A DNA stretch of 64,000 nucleotides from Gordonia hankookensis. Lineage in GTDB: Bacteria > Actinomycetota > Actinomycetes > Mycobacteriales > Mycobacteriaceae. How positions within the stretch are numbered: the first letter of the stretch is position 1; the number at the start of each line of letters is the position of its first letter. The stretch covers positions 124,001 to 188,000 of the forward strand of contig NZ_JACWMS010000005.1 of NCBI RefSeq assembly GCF_014673215.1, in the 5' to 3' direction. The notes beneath the pieces were generated by a model. The model had not been told where the DNA came from. It was given only the letters and a program-made list of their open reading frames with translations, and searched no databases. The position numbers were made by a program, and so were the translations under genes. Below, piece by piece: positions 17,168-25,206 of the stretch.

Positions 17168-17737
17168 TCACGCCGAGAGCGAGCTGATCCAGCTGTCGGT
17201 GTCGGTGACCGTCGCCTGGCGCGGGAACACCGCGTCCATCAAAACGCGGTGCACGGTGTCGTCGGTGTCCGCGCACGCGTCTTCGAGAACGAAGATGCGG
17301 TAATCGAGATCGGCGGCCTGTCGCAGCGTCGACAGGACGACTCCGCTGGTGGAGATCCCGCTCAGGATCAACGTGTCGACGCCCGCGCCGCGGAGGAGGA
17401 CGTCGAGGTCGCTGCCGGTGAATGCACTGATCCGGCGTTTGGTGATGATCGGCTCGCCTGCCTGCGGTGTGAGCGAGTCGTGGATCTGCGTGCCATGCCC
17501 GGTTTCGACCATCGTGTCGCCTGCGTGCTGCTTGGCAGCGGCGAACCCTTGATTGGTGTCGGCAACCTCCGGATATCCGGCCCGGAATGCCACCCGGACG
17601 AAGAAGACGGGGACGTCGGCGGTGCGGGCCGCCGCGACGGCACGGCCAGCGGGTGCGAGAACATCCGGCGAGCTGAGGCGATCGACGATGCCGTTCTGGA
17701 AATCCATCGCGAGTAGGACTGATCGTGAGTGGGTCAT
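17168..17737 (-). CDS. Isochorismatase-family cysteine hydrolase
   Basis: A 189-residue protein. The catalytic Asp is in LLAMDFQNGIVD, the Lys in IITKRRISAF and the region of the family nucleophile in DTLILSGISTSGVV, where the usual Cys position reads Ser-Gly-Val (GISTSGVVLST). The family normally has GxxTxxCV, so a Cys may be replaced here and hydrolase activity should be treated with caution. The start is ATG 17737. It diverges from the marR-type gene, and the two MarR operators between them probably control it. Confidence 0.82.
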   Translation of the reverse strand: MTHSRSVLLAMDFQNGIVDRLSSPDVLAPAGRAVAAARTADVPVFFVRVAFRAGYPEVADTNQGFAAAKQHAGDTMVETGHGTQIHDSLTPQAGEPIITKRRISAFTGSDLDVLLRGAGVDTLILSGISTSGVVLSTLRQAADLDYRIFVLEDACADTDDTVHRVLMDAVFPRQATVTDTDSWISSLSA

Positions 17738-17751
17738 GCGGCACACAGTAG

Positions 17752-17765
17752 ACAGTCCAGACTGT
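17752..17765. promoter_or_regulatory. MarR operator site 1
   Basis: Perfect inverted repeat ACAGTC-CA-GACTGT, 15 bases upstream of the isochorismatase-family start. Its arms are shared with site 2 at 17780-17793; the centres are 28 bp apart. Confidence 0.7.
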
Positions 17766-17779
17766 TGATTACAAACTGT

Positions 17780-17793
17780 TCAGTCTAGACTGT
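17780..17793. promoter_or_regulatory. MarR operator site 2
   Basis: The palindrome CAGTCTAGACTG occupies 17781-17792, flanked to give a 14-bp site like site 1 (one outer mismatch). It ends six bases before the marR ATG, so binding would block transcription of the regulator and its cotranscribed transporter. Confidence 0.7.
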
Positions 17794-17798
17794 CGATT

Positions 17799-18260
17799 AT
17801 GTCCGAAAACAGCTCCGAAGCGATCTCGCCGCCCGCTCCGTCGGCGCTCCAGGTTGCACTCGACACCAGAGTGGCGATCGGTCGGCTGATCCGTCGTCTC
17901 CGTGAGGTCTCCGACGGCCAGGAATTGTCTGCAGCACAGGCGTCGGTGCTGGCGAGGGTCGGCAAAGGGGAGGCCTCGTCGGCGTCGGCACTCGCCGCAT
18001 TGGAGGGCGTCCGGCCGCAGTCGATGGCCGTGACGATCTCGGCGCTCGAAGACCTCGGTCTCGTCAGCCGGACGCAGGATCCCACCGACCGTCGCCGCCA
18101 GCTCGTCGTCCTGACCGATGCGGGCCGGGATGCCGAGATGGGAAACCGCGATGCCCGCCACGAATGGCTCGCGCGCACGATCGAGGAGGCTCTCACCGAA
18201 CAGGAACTCGACGTCCTGCATCGCGCTGCCGAGATCATCGAGAACCTGGCGCGCCGATGA
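17799..18260 (+). CDS. MarR-family transcriptional regulator
   Basis: A 153-residue winged-helix regulator. The recognition helix region is ASALAALEGVRPQSMAVTISAL, and the wing is DPTDRRRQLVVLTDAG, both typical of MarR. It overlaps the downstream MFS gene by four bases (ATGA), so the two form an operon. The paired palindromes in the 61-bp divergent gap suggest that it represses itself, the transporter and the isochorismatase-family gene. The ligand is unknown; efflux context suggests a phenolic or drug-like effector. Confidence 0.93.
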   Translation: MSENSSEAISPPAPSALQVALDTRVAIGRLIRRLREVSDGQELSAAQASVLARVGKGEASSASALAALEGVRPQSMAVTISALEDLGLVSRTQDPTDRRRQLVVLTDAGRDAEMGNRDARHEWLARTIEEALTEQELDVLHRAAEIIENLARR

Positions 18261-19678
18261 CCGCGCCCACCACCGTCCCGAACGTCCGGTCCGAGCGGTT
18301 CGATCGACGCCTCCTGGCGCCGATGATGCTCGGATCGATCCTCAACCCGATCAATTCCTCGATCATCGCGGTTGCGCTCGTACCCATCGCGGTGGCGTTC
18401 GGTGCGCCGGCGTCCGAGACCGCCTGGCTGGTTGCCGCGTTGTATCTCGCGACGTCGATCGGCCAGCCGCTGTTCGGCCGACTGGTCGACATCTTCGGCC
18501 CCAGACCGCTGTATCTGATCGGTGCGGTGCTCACTGGGATCGCGGGCTTGTTGGGTACGTTCGCGCCCGGACTCTGGATGCTCATCGTCGCCCGTGTCGT
18601 GCTCGGATTCGGCACGTGCGCAGCGTATCCGGCCTCGATGTACCTGATCCGCAGCGAGGAGAAACGGACCGGCGTATCCAGTCCGGCGGGCGTGCTGACC
18701 GCGCTGTCGGTGACCACCCAGACCATCGCTGTGGTCGGCCCGACGCTCGGTGGGCTCCTCATCGGAATCGGCGGCTGGCGAGCGGTATTCGCCATCAACA
18801 TCCCGCTGTCGGTGGCGTGCCTGATCCTCGGACTGCTCGTCCTCCCGCGCCGGGCGCGCGCGGCGCGGACCGATACCGACGCCAGGTTCGATGTGGTGGG
18901 AGTGATCCTGTTCTCCGGCATGATGATCTCCGTTCTCGTCCTGCTGATGGACTTCCGCATCGATCGACTGTGGCTGGTCGCGGTGGCCGTCGTCGCCGCG
19001 GGCGCCTTCGCGATCCGTGAACTACGTGCCCGCGATCCGTTCATCGACGTGCGTGTCCTCGGTGGCAATGTGCCGTTGGTCGTCACCTATCTGCGTTCGG
19101 TCCTCGGGGCGACGGTGACGTACGCGTTCCTGTACGGATTCACGCAATGGCTCGAAGGTGGGCGTGGGCTGTCGGCTTCGCAGGCCGGACTCGTCCTCAT
19201 GCCCGCATTCGCAACCGGCATCGTGGTGGCGGTGGTGACCGGCCGACGTCCGCAGATCCGCGGGAAGTTGCTCGTCGGTGCGTCGACCATGGTGGTGGCC
19301 TGCGTGCTGATGCTGTTCGTGCACGAGACCTCGGCGGTGTGGTTCCTGGTCGTGATCGCTGTGATCGTCGGTGTTCCACAGGGATTGATCAATCTCGCGA
19401 TTCAGAACACCCTCTATCACCAGGCAGATCCGGAGCGGATGGGTGCGTCGTCCGGTCTCCTCCGCACCTTCATGTACCTCGGCGCGATGCTCGCGTCGAG
19501 CGCGAGCGGCGCCTTCTTCGGCGCGCAGGCGACGGATGGCGGTCTGCACGAGCTGGCCGCCTTCATGTTGATCGCTGCCGTGTTGTTGGTGCTGATAACG
19601 GTGCTCGACAGGTCGCTGATCAAGGTCGACCGAGCGGCGGGCGAGGGGCAGCGGGCGAAGGTGTCGTCGGACCGGTAG
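18257..19678 (+). CDS. MFS drug-efflux transporter (EmrB/QacA type)
   Basis: A 473-residue membrane protein with at least twelve predicted helices. The start at 18257 overlaps the marR stop (ATGA); the open frame to 18164 lies inside marR and is rejected. The DHA2-family signatures are SILNPINSSIIAVALVPI in helix 1, GRLVDIFGPRPLYL between helices 2 and 3, and ARVVLGFGTCAAYPAS. Position behind a MarR regulator argues for proton-driven export of a toxic compound. Specificity is not deducible. Confidence 0.9.
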   Translation: MTAPTTVPNVRSERFDRRLLAPMMLGSILNPINSSIIAVALVPIAVAFGAPASETAWLVAALYLATSIGQPLFGRLVDIFGPRPLYLIGAVLTGIAGLLGTFAPGLWMLIVARVVLGFGTCAAYPASMYLIRSEEKRTGVSSPAGVLTALSVTTQTIAVVGPTLGGLLIGIGGWRAVFAINIPLSVACLILGLLVLPRRARAARTDTDARFDVVGVILFSGMMISVLVLLMDFRIDRLWLVAVAVVAAGAFAIRELRARDPFIDVRVLGGNVPLVVTYLRSVLGATVTYAFLYGFTQWLEGGRGLSASQAGLVLMPAFATGIVVAVVTGRRPQIRGKLLVGASTMVVACVLMLFVHETSAVWFLVVIAVIVGVPQGLINLAIQNTLYHQADPERMGASSGLLRTFMYLGAMLASSASGAFFGAQATDGGLHELAAFMLIAAVLLVLITVLDRSLIKVDRAAGEGQRAKVSSDR

Positions 19679-19684
19679 CGGTCG

Positions 19685-20989
19685 TCAGGTCGATTCGGTT
19701 GGTGCCTGCGCCGGCCGCGACAGGATCGGGGTGGCGCGCAGTTCGGCGCGGTTGACCACGACCAGCCATGCCGCGAGCGTCGCGAAGAGCATCGGTATGA
19801 GCAGATCCAACTGCGGCACCACCGCCAATGCCAGGAACAGGCTCATCCATCCGTTGCGTGTGGCGGCCACCACGATTCCGGCAGTGGCAGCGGCCACGGT
19901 CACCGTCACCGGCAAGTCAGGCCACAAGGCGTGGACGGCGAAACCCAATGCGGCGCCGACGAAGACGGCCGGAAAGATTCGCCCGCCCCGGAAACCCGCC
20001 GCGCTGGCGATCAGCAGTGCGACCAGCTTGATGCCGGCCATCGCAAGAAAACCGAGTGCGGTGGTCGTCGCCATCCGGTCGGGCAGTTCCTTCATCTGAT
20101 CGAGGCCTTTGAAGAGGGTGATCGTGCCACCTGCCACGCCGAGCAGACCGAGGGCCAGACCTGCCGCGGTGAGCAGGAGGATCGGGTTCCCGATCCGGTG
20201 GAGGAGCTTGTGCAAGGGGTTGAACACACGTGCGGCGACGACTCCGACCGCCGCGGCGACCATCGCGACCCCGATGGCGACGAAGACCTCCGCGACTCCG
20301 CCGAAGTCGTCGGCGGGCAGACCGAGCGACATGTCGAGGTCGGTGAAGTGTGTGATGACAAACGAGCCCGTCGCCGCGGCGACCAGCGGTATGTAGAGGC
20401 GGTTCCAGAGCGGCACGCGCTGGTCACCCTCGTTCACCTCGGACAGCATGAGGGCGGCCGCGACGGGCGTCCCGAACAGTGCACCGATCGTGGCCGATGT
20501 CGACAGCCCCACCCAGTCGTGTGTGGTCACCTTCGGGACGAATCGGGCTCCGATGGCCACCACCAGCGCCGCATTGATCGCCATGATCGGATTCTCGGGT
20601 CCCAGGCTGATGCCGCCGGCGAGGCCGAGGATCGCGGCCACCGCGAGACCGGGAACCACACTGGGCGCGAGTGGCTTGGCGACCAGTTCTGTGGTGGCCG
20701 GATCGTCCCCGGCATGCCCCGGCACATACCGGACCACGAGTCCCACGAGCAGGCCGGTCACGGTCAGGACGAGCACCATCCACCACCAGGTGTCCGAAGA
20801 GATCCCCAGTGCGTCGGTGAGATCATCCCAGATCAGATGCTCGATCAGCCCGGCCAGAGCCGAAATGCCCCAGAGGAGCAGGGCGCAGACCACGCCTACC
20901 ACCATTCCGACGGGAGTCATGGCGATCAGTCGGCCCACCGGGACGCGGAACTCCTCCGCCGGTTGGGGATTGCTGTCTTCGGGGCTCAT
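19685..20989 (-). CDS. ClC-family ion channel / chloride transporter-like protein
   Basis: A 434-residue membrane protein with about ten hydrophobic segments. It carries the ClC anion-pathway motifs GGISLGPENPIM (normally GREGP/GxEGP) and GFRGGRIFPAVFVGA. LSTSATIGALFGTPVAAAL matches the family helix with a Pro break. The gating Glu sits in SLGPENP. It converges with the MFS gene (7 bp between stops). Bacterial ClC proteins exchange Cl- for H+ or conduct fluoride. This divergent subgroup is annotated simply as ion channel protein. Confidence 0.85.
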   Translation of the reverse strand: MSPEDSNPQPAEEFRVPVGRLIAMTPVGMVVGVVCALLLWGISALAGLIEHLIWDDLTDALGISSDTWWWMVLVLTVTGLLVGLVVRYVPGHAGDDPATTELVAKPLAPSVVPGLAVAAILGLAGGISLGPENPIMAINAALVVAIGARFVPKVTTHDWVGLSTSATIGALFGTPVAAALMLSEVNEGDQRVPLWNRLYIPLVAAATGSFVITHFTDLDMSLGLPADDFGGVAEVFVAIGVAMVAAAVGVVAARVFNPLHKLLHRIGNPILLLTAAGLALGLLGVAGGTITLFKGLDQMKELPDRMATTTALGFLAMAGIKLVALLIASAAGFRGGRIFPAVFVGAALGFAVHALWPDLPVTVTVAAATAGIVVAATRNGWMSLFLALAVVPQLDLLIPMLFATLAAWLVVVNRAELRATPILSRPAQAPTEST

Positions 20990-21135
20990 CGTGGCGGCTC
21001 CTCACCTCCCTCGACGCATCGGACGGCCCATTGTCTCATCAGCCGGTCACCTGACCCGCAGATTCAGATCAGCCGATCGCGTGTCGGAAACCGGGTGGAT
21101 GCGGCGCTTTCCGGATCGCCGGTGCCGTCGGGGCC

Positions 21136-21543
21136 CTATCGCCGGTCGGCATGGTCCGCGAGCTGGGCGGTGAGTTCGCGCGCGTAGTCGAGCTGGCGGG
21201 CCAGTTGTGCGCAGGCCTGCTCGGCCCGCTCGTGGAACTCCGCGAGAGTCGCCGCCGCCGCGATCGCCTGCGCCCGACCGTCCGATCCGGAGAGCGCGTC
21301 CTGGGCGGCGAGCAGTTGCCGCATGTCGTCGAGGGTGAAACCGAGGGGCTTCATGCGCCGGATCACCAGGAGTCGGTCGATGTCGCCGCGGGTGTAGAGC
21401 CTGAATCCGCCGGCCGACCGGGCCGACGGGACCACGAGACCGACGTCGTCGTAATGGCGAATGGTCTTGATCGACAACTCGGTTTCGGCCGCGACCTCGC
21501 CGATCTGTCTATGCCTGTGGTCGCTGTCGTCGGGGGTGTTCAC
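21136..21543 (-). CDS. MerR-family transcriptional regulator
   Basis: A 135-residue regulator. I chose the GTG at 21543 over the ATG at 21564 because GGAAGGA lies eight bases before it. The MerR DNA-binding domain is IGEVAAETELSIKTIRHYDD followed by GGFRLYTRGDIDRLLVIRRM. The C-terminal helix is a dimerising coiled coil. There are no cysteines, so direct heavy-metal sensing is unlikely. It is the second gene of an operon with the SulP transporter (25-bp gap). The promoter of that operon has a MerR-type 19-bp spacer (23160-23190), indicating autoregulation. Confidence 0.92.
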   Translation of the reverse strand: MNTPDDSDHRHRQIGEVAAETELSIKTIRHYDDVGLVVPSARSAGGFRLYTRGDIDRLLVIRRMKPLGFTLDDMRQLLAAQDALSGSDGRAQAIAAAATLAEFHERAEQACAQLARQLDYARELTAQLADHADRR

Positions 21544-21568
21544 GTGACGTGTCCTTCCGAGCATCGGG

Positions 21569-23074
21569 TCAGTGGTCGGCGACGAGGTGCCCGCTCAGGC
21601 GTTCGTGGCGGGCGGCGCTGCTGTCGTCGAGGCCGACGATCGTCGCCGTCTTGCCCTTGGCCGCGTATTTGGTGGTGATCGCGTCGAGTGCAGCCACGGT
21701 CGAGGCATCCCAGATGTGCGACTCGCTCATGTCGATGACCACGTGTTGCGGGTCGTTGACGTAGTCGAATTGGTAGACGAGGTCGTTGCTGGAGGCGAAG
21801 AACAGTTCGCCTCGCACCGCGTACACGCGCGTGTCGTCGTCGGGGTGGGCGACCTCGACGACCTCGGTCATGTGGGCCACGCGGCGGGCGAAGAGGATCA
21901 TCGCGGCGACCACGCCGACGATGACGCCGTAGGCGAGGTTGTGGGTGGCGACCGTGACGGCGACCGTCGCCAGCATGACGGTGGTCTCGCTCTTGGGCAT
22001 GCGCCGCAACGTCTTCGGATTGATGCTGTGCCAGTCCATCGTGCCGACCGAGACCATGATCATCACGGCGACCAGCGCTGCCATCGGGATCAGTGCCACC
22101 ACGTCGCCGAGACCGACCACCAGGATCAGCAGGAACACCCCGGCGAGGAAGGTGGAGATGCGGGTGCGGGCCCCCGACACCCTGACGTTGATCATCGTCT
22201 GGCCGATCATGGCGCACCCGCCCATGCCGCCGAAGAATCCGGTGACGATATTGGCGACGCCCTGGCCGACGGATTCCCGGGACTTGTTGGAGTGCGTGTC
22301 TGTCAGGTCGTCCACGAACTTCGCCGTCATCAAGGATTCCAGCAGCCCGACCAGTGCCATGGTCACGGCGTAGGGAGCGATCACGGTGAGGGTGTGCCAC
22401 GTGAAGGGGACGTCGGGGATCAGGAACGATGGCAGGCTGTCCGGCAGCTCACCCTCGTCACCCACATCGGGAACGGAGAGTCCGCACACGATGGTGGCGG
22501 CGGTCAGCACGACGATCGCGACCAGGGGTGCGGGAACGATCGTGGTCAGTCTCGGCAGCCCGACGATGATCAGGATGCCGATCGCGACCATCGGATAGAC
22601 CAGCCACGGGACACCGATCAGATGCGGGAGTTGTGCGGTGAAGATGAGAATGGCAAGTGCATTGACGAAGCCGGTCATCACGCTGCGCGGCACGAACCGC
22701 ATCAGCTTCGCGAGTCCGATGCCGCCCAGGATCATCTGGAACACTCCGGCGAGGATCACGGCGGCGATCAGATAGTTCAGACCATGGCTCTTGACCAGCG
22801 GCGCGACCACCAGCGCGACCGCGCCGGTGGCGGCGGAGATCATCGCGGGGCGTCCACCGACGATGGCGATGGTCACGGCCATGGTGAACGAGGCGAACAG
22901 TCCGACCCGGGGATCGACACCGGCGATGATCGAGAACGAGATCGCCTCCGGGATCAGGGCCAGCGCGACGACGACGCCGGCGAGAACCTCGGTGCGCAGC
23001 CGTCGGGGCGAGCGCAACGCGGCGAGCACCGATTGTTCGCGTTCGGGGGAGACCACTGTGGCGGTCGAGGACAT
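21569..23074 (-). CDS. SulP-family anion transporter with STAS domain
   Basis: A 501-residue membrane protein. The SulP core starts with VVALALIPEAISFSIIAGVDP and has GGRPAMISAATGAVALVV. The C-terminal cytoplasmic STAS domain is at about residues 400-495, with VVIDMSESHIWDASTVAAL. Start ATG 23074 has AAGGAG eight bases upstream. SulP proteins carry sulfate, bicarbonate or dicarboxylates. No sulfur-assimilation genes are nearby, so substrate is open. The linked MerR gene is the likely regulator. Confidence 0.92.
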   Translation of the reverse strand: MSSTATVVSPEREQSVLAALRSPRRLRTEVLAGVVVALALIPEAISFSIIAGVDPRVGLFASFTMAVTIAIVGGRPAMISAATGAVALVVAPLVKSHGLNYLIAAVILAGVFQMILGGIGLAKLMRFVPRSVMTGFVNALAILIFTAQLPHLIGVPWLVYPMVAIGILIIVGLPRLTTIVPAPLVAIVVLTAATIVCGLSVPDVGDEGELPDSLPSFLIPDVPFTWHTLTVIAPYAVTMALVGLLESLMTAKFVDDLTDTHSNKSRESVGQGVANIVTGFFGGMGGCAMIGQTMINVRVSGARTRISTFLAGVFLLILVVGLGDVVALIPMAALVAVMIMVSVGTMDWHSINPKTLRRMPKSETTVMLATVAVTVATHNLAYGVIVGVVAAMILFARRVAHMTEVVEVAHPDDDTRVYAVRGELFFASSNDLVYQFDYVNDPQHVVIDMSESHIWDASTVAALDAITTKYAAKGKTATIVGLDDSSAARHERLSGHLVADH

Positions 23075-23159
23075 GCGAATACTCCTTCAGCCCAGACGCG
23101 ACGAGCAGGTGACGGGGTCACGGGCCAGGGTGGCGTGTGGGCGTCAGGCGCGAGCGGTG

Positions 23160-23190
23160 ACTCTACCCTCACGGGAGGGTAGAAACCCAA
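23160..23190 (-). promoter_or_regulatory. MerR-type promoter/operator for the SulP-merR operon
   Basis: On the complement, TTGGGT (-35, 23190-23185) and TAGAGT (-10, 23165-23160) are separated by 19 bases, the overlong spacing typical of MerR-activated promoters. The spacer carries the perfect inverted repeat CTACCCTC-N4-GAGGGTAG (23163-23182). Transcription would run into the SulP gene 86 bp downstream. Confidence 0.72.
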
Positions 23191-23222
23191 TGCGGAATGC
23201 TGACCCGGTCCACCGGGTTGGC

Positions 23223-23660
23223 ATGAGAATGAGCGACGAACAGTTCGATCCACGAGCCCTGATCGCCGACAGCAAGCTCGGCATCCTCGCCACCATCAAG
23301 TCGAACGGTCTCCCGCAGCTGTCCCCGGTGACATCGGTCTATGACCGCGACACCGACACCATTTACGTGTCCATGACCGAGGGGCGGGCCAAGACGGCAA
23401 ACCTTCGGCGGGATCCGCGCGCGGCGATCGAATACACCAGCGCCGACGGTTACACATGGGCGACCGCCGAGGGTGACGTGACGCTGATCGGACCGGGAAC
23501 CGATCCGAACGGACCGGAGGTCGATGCCCTCGTGGACTACTACCGGCAAGGCGCCGGCGAGCACCCTGACTGGGCAGAGTATCGAGGCGTGATGGTTGCC
23601 GACCGTCGTGTGCTGATGGTGCTTCATGTCGGTCGCGCCTACGGGGCCAAGCTGCGCTGA
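23223..23660 (+). CDS. PPOX-class F420-dependent oxidoreductase
   Basis: A 145-residue split-barrel flavin/deazaflavin protein. Family signatures are SKLGILATIKSNGLPQLSPV, then MTEGRAKTANLRRDPRAA and the C-terminal RVLMVLHVGRAYGAKLR. The start may be 23223 or the second Met at 23229 (MSDEQ); the latter is the more usual family start. In mycobacteria such proteins bind F420 and reduce assorted substrates such as biliverdin or quinones. The gene is divergent from the SulP operon. Confidence 0.88.
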   Translation: MRMSDEQFDPRALIADSKLGILATIKSNGLPQLSPVTSVYDRDTDTIYVSMTEGRAKTANLRRDPRAAIEYTSADGYTWATAEGDVTLIGPGTDPNGPEVDALVDYYRQGAGEHPDWAEYRGVMVADRRVLMVLHVGRAYGAKLR

Positions 23661-23693
23661 TCATGCGCGTTCGCTCGAGAGGATAGGTGACCG

Positions 23694-24032
23694 ATGGTTG
23701 AAGGCGACGGCTCGGTGTACGCACTGAACCTGTTCGACCTGGCCGACAACGATGACTATCGCGCGTATTCGCGGCGGTCGGTGGCGGAGGTGCAGTCACA
23801 CGGTGGGCGCGTCATCTCGTTGGGTGCGTTCCGGCGTGCCGAGGTCGGTGACGTCGCTCCTCGGCAGGTCATGGTGCTGGTCGAGTGGGATTCGATCGAG
23901 GCGTTCGAGAGCTATCGAGATGATCCGGCACTCGCCGATCTCCACCCGCTCCGTGAGAACGGAACGACCGGCTACGTCTGGCATCTGTTCGACAAGCTCG
24001 ACGACTTGCGGCCGATTCTGCGGCGCTCCTGA
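23694..24032 (+). CDS. DUF1330-like dimeric alpha/beta-barrel protein
   Basis: A 112-residue protein. The pattern LNLFDLADNDDYRAYSRRSV, GGRVISLG and VLVEWDSIEAFESYRDDPAL matches DUF1330/ABM-like dimeric barrels. ATG 23694 has a weak ribosome-binding site (GAGGATAGGTG region). It follows the F420-type gene after 33 bp on the same strand and may be cotranscribed. These small proteins are often of unknown function. Converges with the YbdK-like gene. Confidence 0.7.
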   Translation: MVEGDGSVYALNLFDLADNDDYRAYSRRSVAEVQSHGGRVISLGAFRRAEVGDVAPRQVMVLVEWDSIEAFESYRDDPALADLHPLRENGTTGYVWHLFDKLDDLRPILRRS

Positions 24033-24054
24033 CGGGTCGCGTCCCGCGCGCCGT

Positions 24055-25182
24055 TCAATCGGTGAACTCGCGGGCGGCCGACTCGACGACGTCACGTCCG
24101 GTTCCCTTCTGCAAGAACCACTCTCGCCGCCTGGTGGCACCATTGCCCGCAATCCGGAGGCGAGCGAGGGCGGCGTCCACCAATTCGGTCTCTCCGAGGG
24201 CGTCGAGTGCGGCGCGGATGTCGGTCACGACCGACTCCATCTGTGTGATGGCCGAAACCGATTGTTGCGTCACCACATCGATGCCATCTCCGTCGATGCC
24301 ATCGTGGGCGGCCTTCCACATGGCTGCGGCCAGCACAGCGGAATCGACGATCGGCGGTGCGACGCCGGACGCGATGTCGTCCAGCGCGGTGATCACCAGG
24401 GCGCGGACGAGCGTTGCGACGACGACGGTCTCGTCGGCTCGAGACTGGACGTCGCCGACCCGGATCTCGACGGTGGGCAGGTGATCGGATGGGCGGATGT
24501 CCCAATAGACCATGTGGTCGTCGAGGATCGCGCCACTGGCCACGAACATCGACACCAATCGCTCGAAGTGTTCCCGGGAGCGCAGATACGGCGGCGGTCC
24601 CGACGCCGGCCACCGGGACCAGAGCACCGAGCGCCAGCTGGCGTGCCCCGTGTCGGCACCGCGGTAGATCGGCGAATTGGCACACAGCGCAAGCAAGATC
24701 GGCAAACGATGTCGTAGGTGATTGCTGACCGCCACCGCGGTGTCCCGATCGGGAACACCGACGTGGATATGACATCCGGAGATACCCTGCTCGTGCGCCA
24801 GCATGCCGAAACTCTGCCCGATGTGCCGGTATCGGTCGGTGTCGGTGATGGGGAAGTGGTCGGGCACCGTGGGAGGTACCCCGGCGGCGATCACGGCGAC
24901 GCCCACGTCGTCGGCGGCCTCGGCGACCACGGTGCGAAGCCTGCGGAGCTCGGCGAGGACCTCATGCCCGCTTGCGCAGGCCGACGTGGCGATCTCCACC
25001 TGGCAGGACGTCAGCTCCAGGTCCAGATCGACGCCGCGCCGTGCCGCCGCCGCAGCGACGTCCCGGTTTCGGCCGACCGGATGCCCGGTCAGCTGGTCGA
25101 CCAGGATGAATTCTTCCTCGACGCCGACCGTGGGTAGCTGCACGGCAGGGTTGCCCGTGATCGACGAGTCGCCGTACGTCAC
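24055..25182 (-). CDS. YbdK-type carboxylate-amine ligase (glutamate-cysteine ligase family 2)
   Basis: A 375-residue protein. It opens with PTVGVEEEFILVDQLTG, the ATP/metal-binding signature of the GCS2 family. Further motifs are LTSCQVEIATSAC, HEQGISGCHIHVGVPD, and WDIRPSDHLPTVEIRVGDVQ. YbdK-type enzymes have weak glutamate-cysteine ligase activity in vitro. In actinobacteria, which use mycothiol, their role is uncertain. Monocistronic, with a short gap to the convergent DUF1330-like gene. Confidence 0.92.
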   Translation of the reverse strand: MTYGDSSITGNPAVQLPTVGVEEEFILVDQLTGHPVGRNRDVAAAAARRGVDLDLELTSCQVEIATSACASGHEVLAELRRLRTVVAEAADDVGVAVIAAGVPPTVPDHFPITDTDRYRHIGQSFGMLAHEQGISGCHIHVGVPDRDTAVAVSNHLRHRLPILLALCANSPIYRGADTGHASWRSVLWSRWPASGPPPYLRSREHFERLVSMFVASGAILDDHMVYWDIRPSDHLPTVEIRVGDVQSRADETVVVATLVRALVITALDDIASGVAPPIVDSAVLAAAMWKAAHDGIDGDGIDVVTQQSVSAITQMESVVTDIRAALDALGETELVDAALARLRIAGNGATRRREWFLQKGTGRDVVESAAREFTD

Positions 25183-25206
25183 CTTCTCATCGTACGGTCG
25201 GCAGGG

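Noticed and set aside
19931..21187. A 418-residue rightward open frame
   Set aside because: Antisense to the ClC-family gene; its His/Asp/Glu-rich composition is the usual shadow of high-GC membrane genes.
21572..23182. A 536-residue rightward open frame
   Set aside because: Antisense to the SulP gene with biased composition and no family resemblance.
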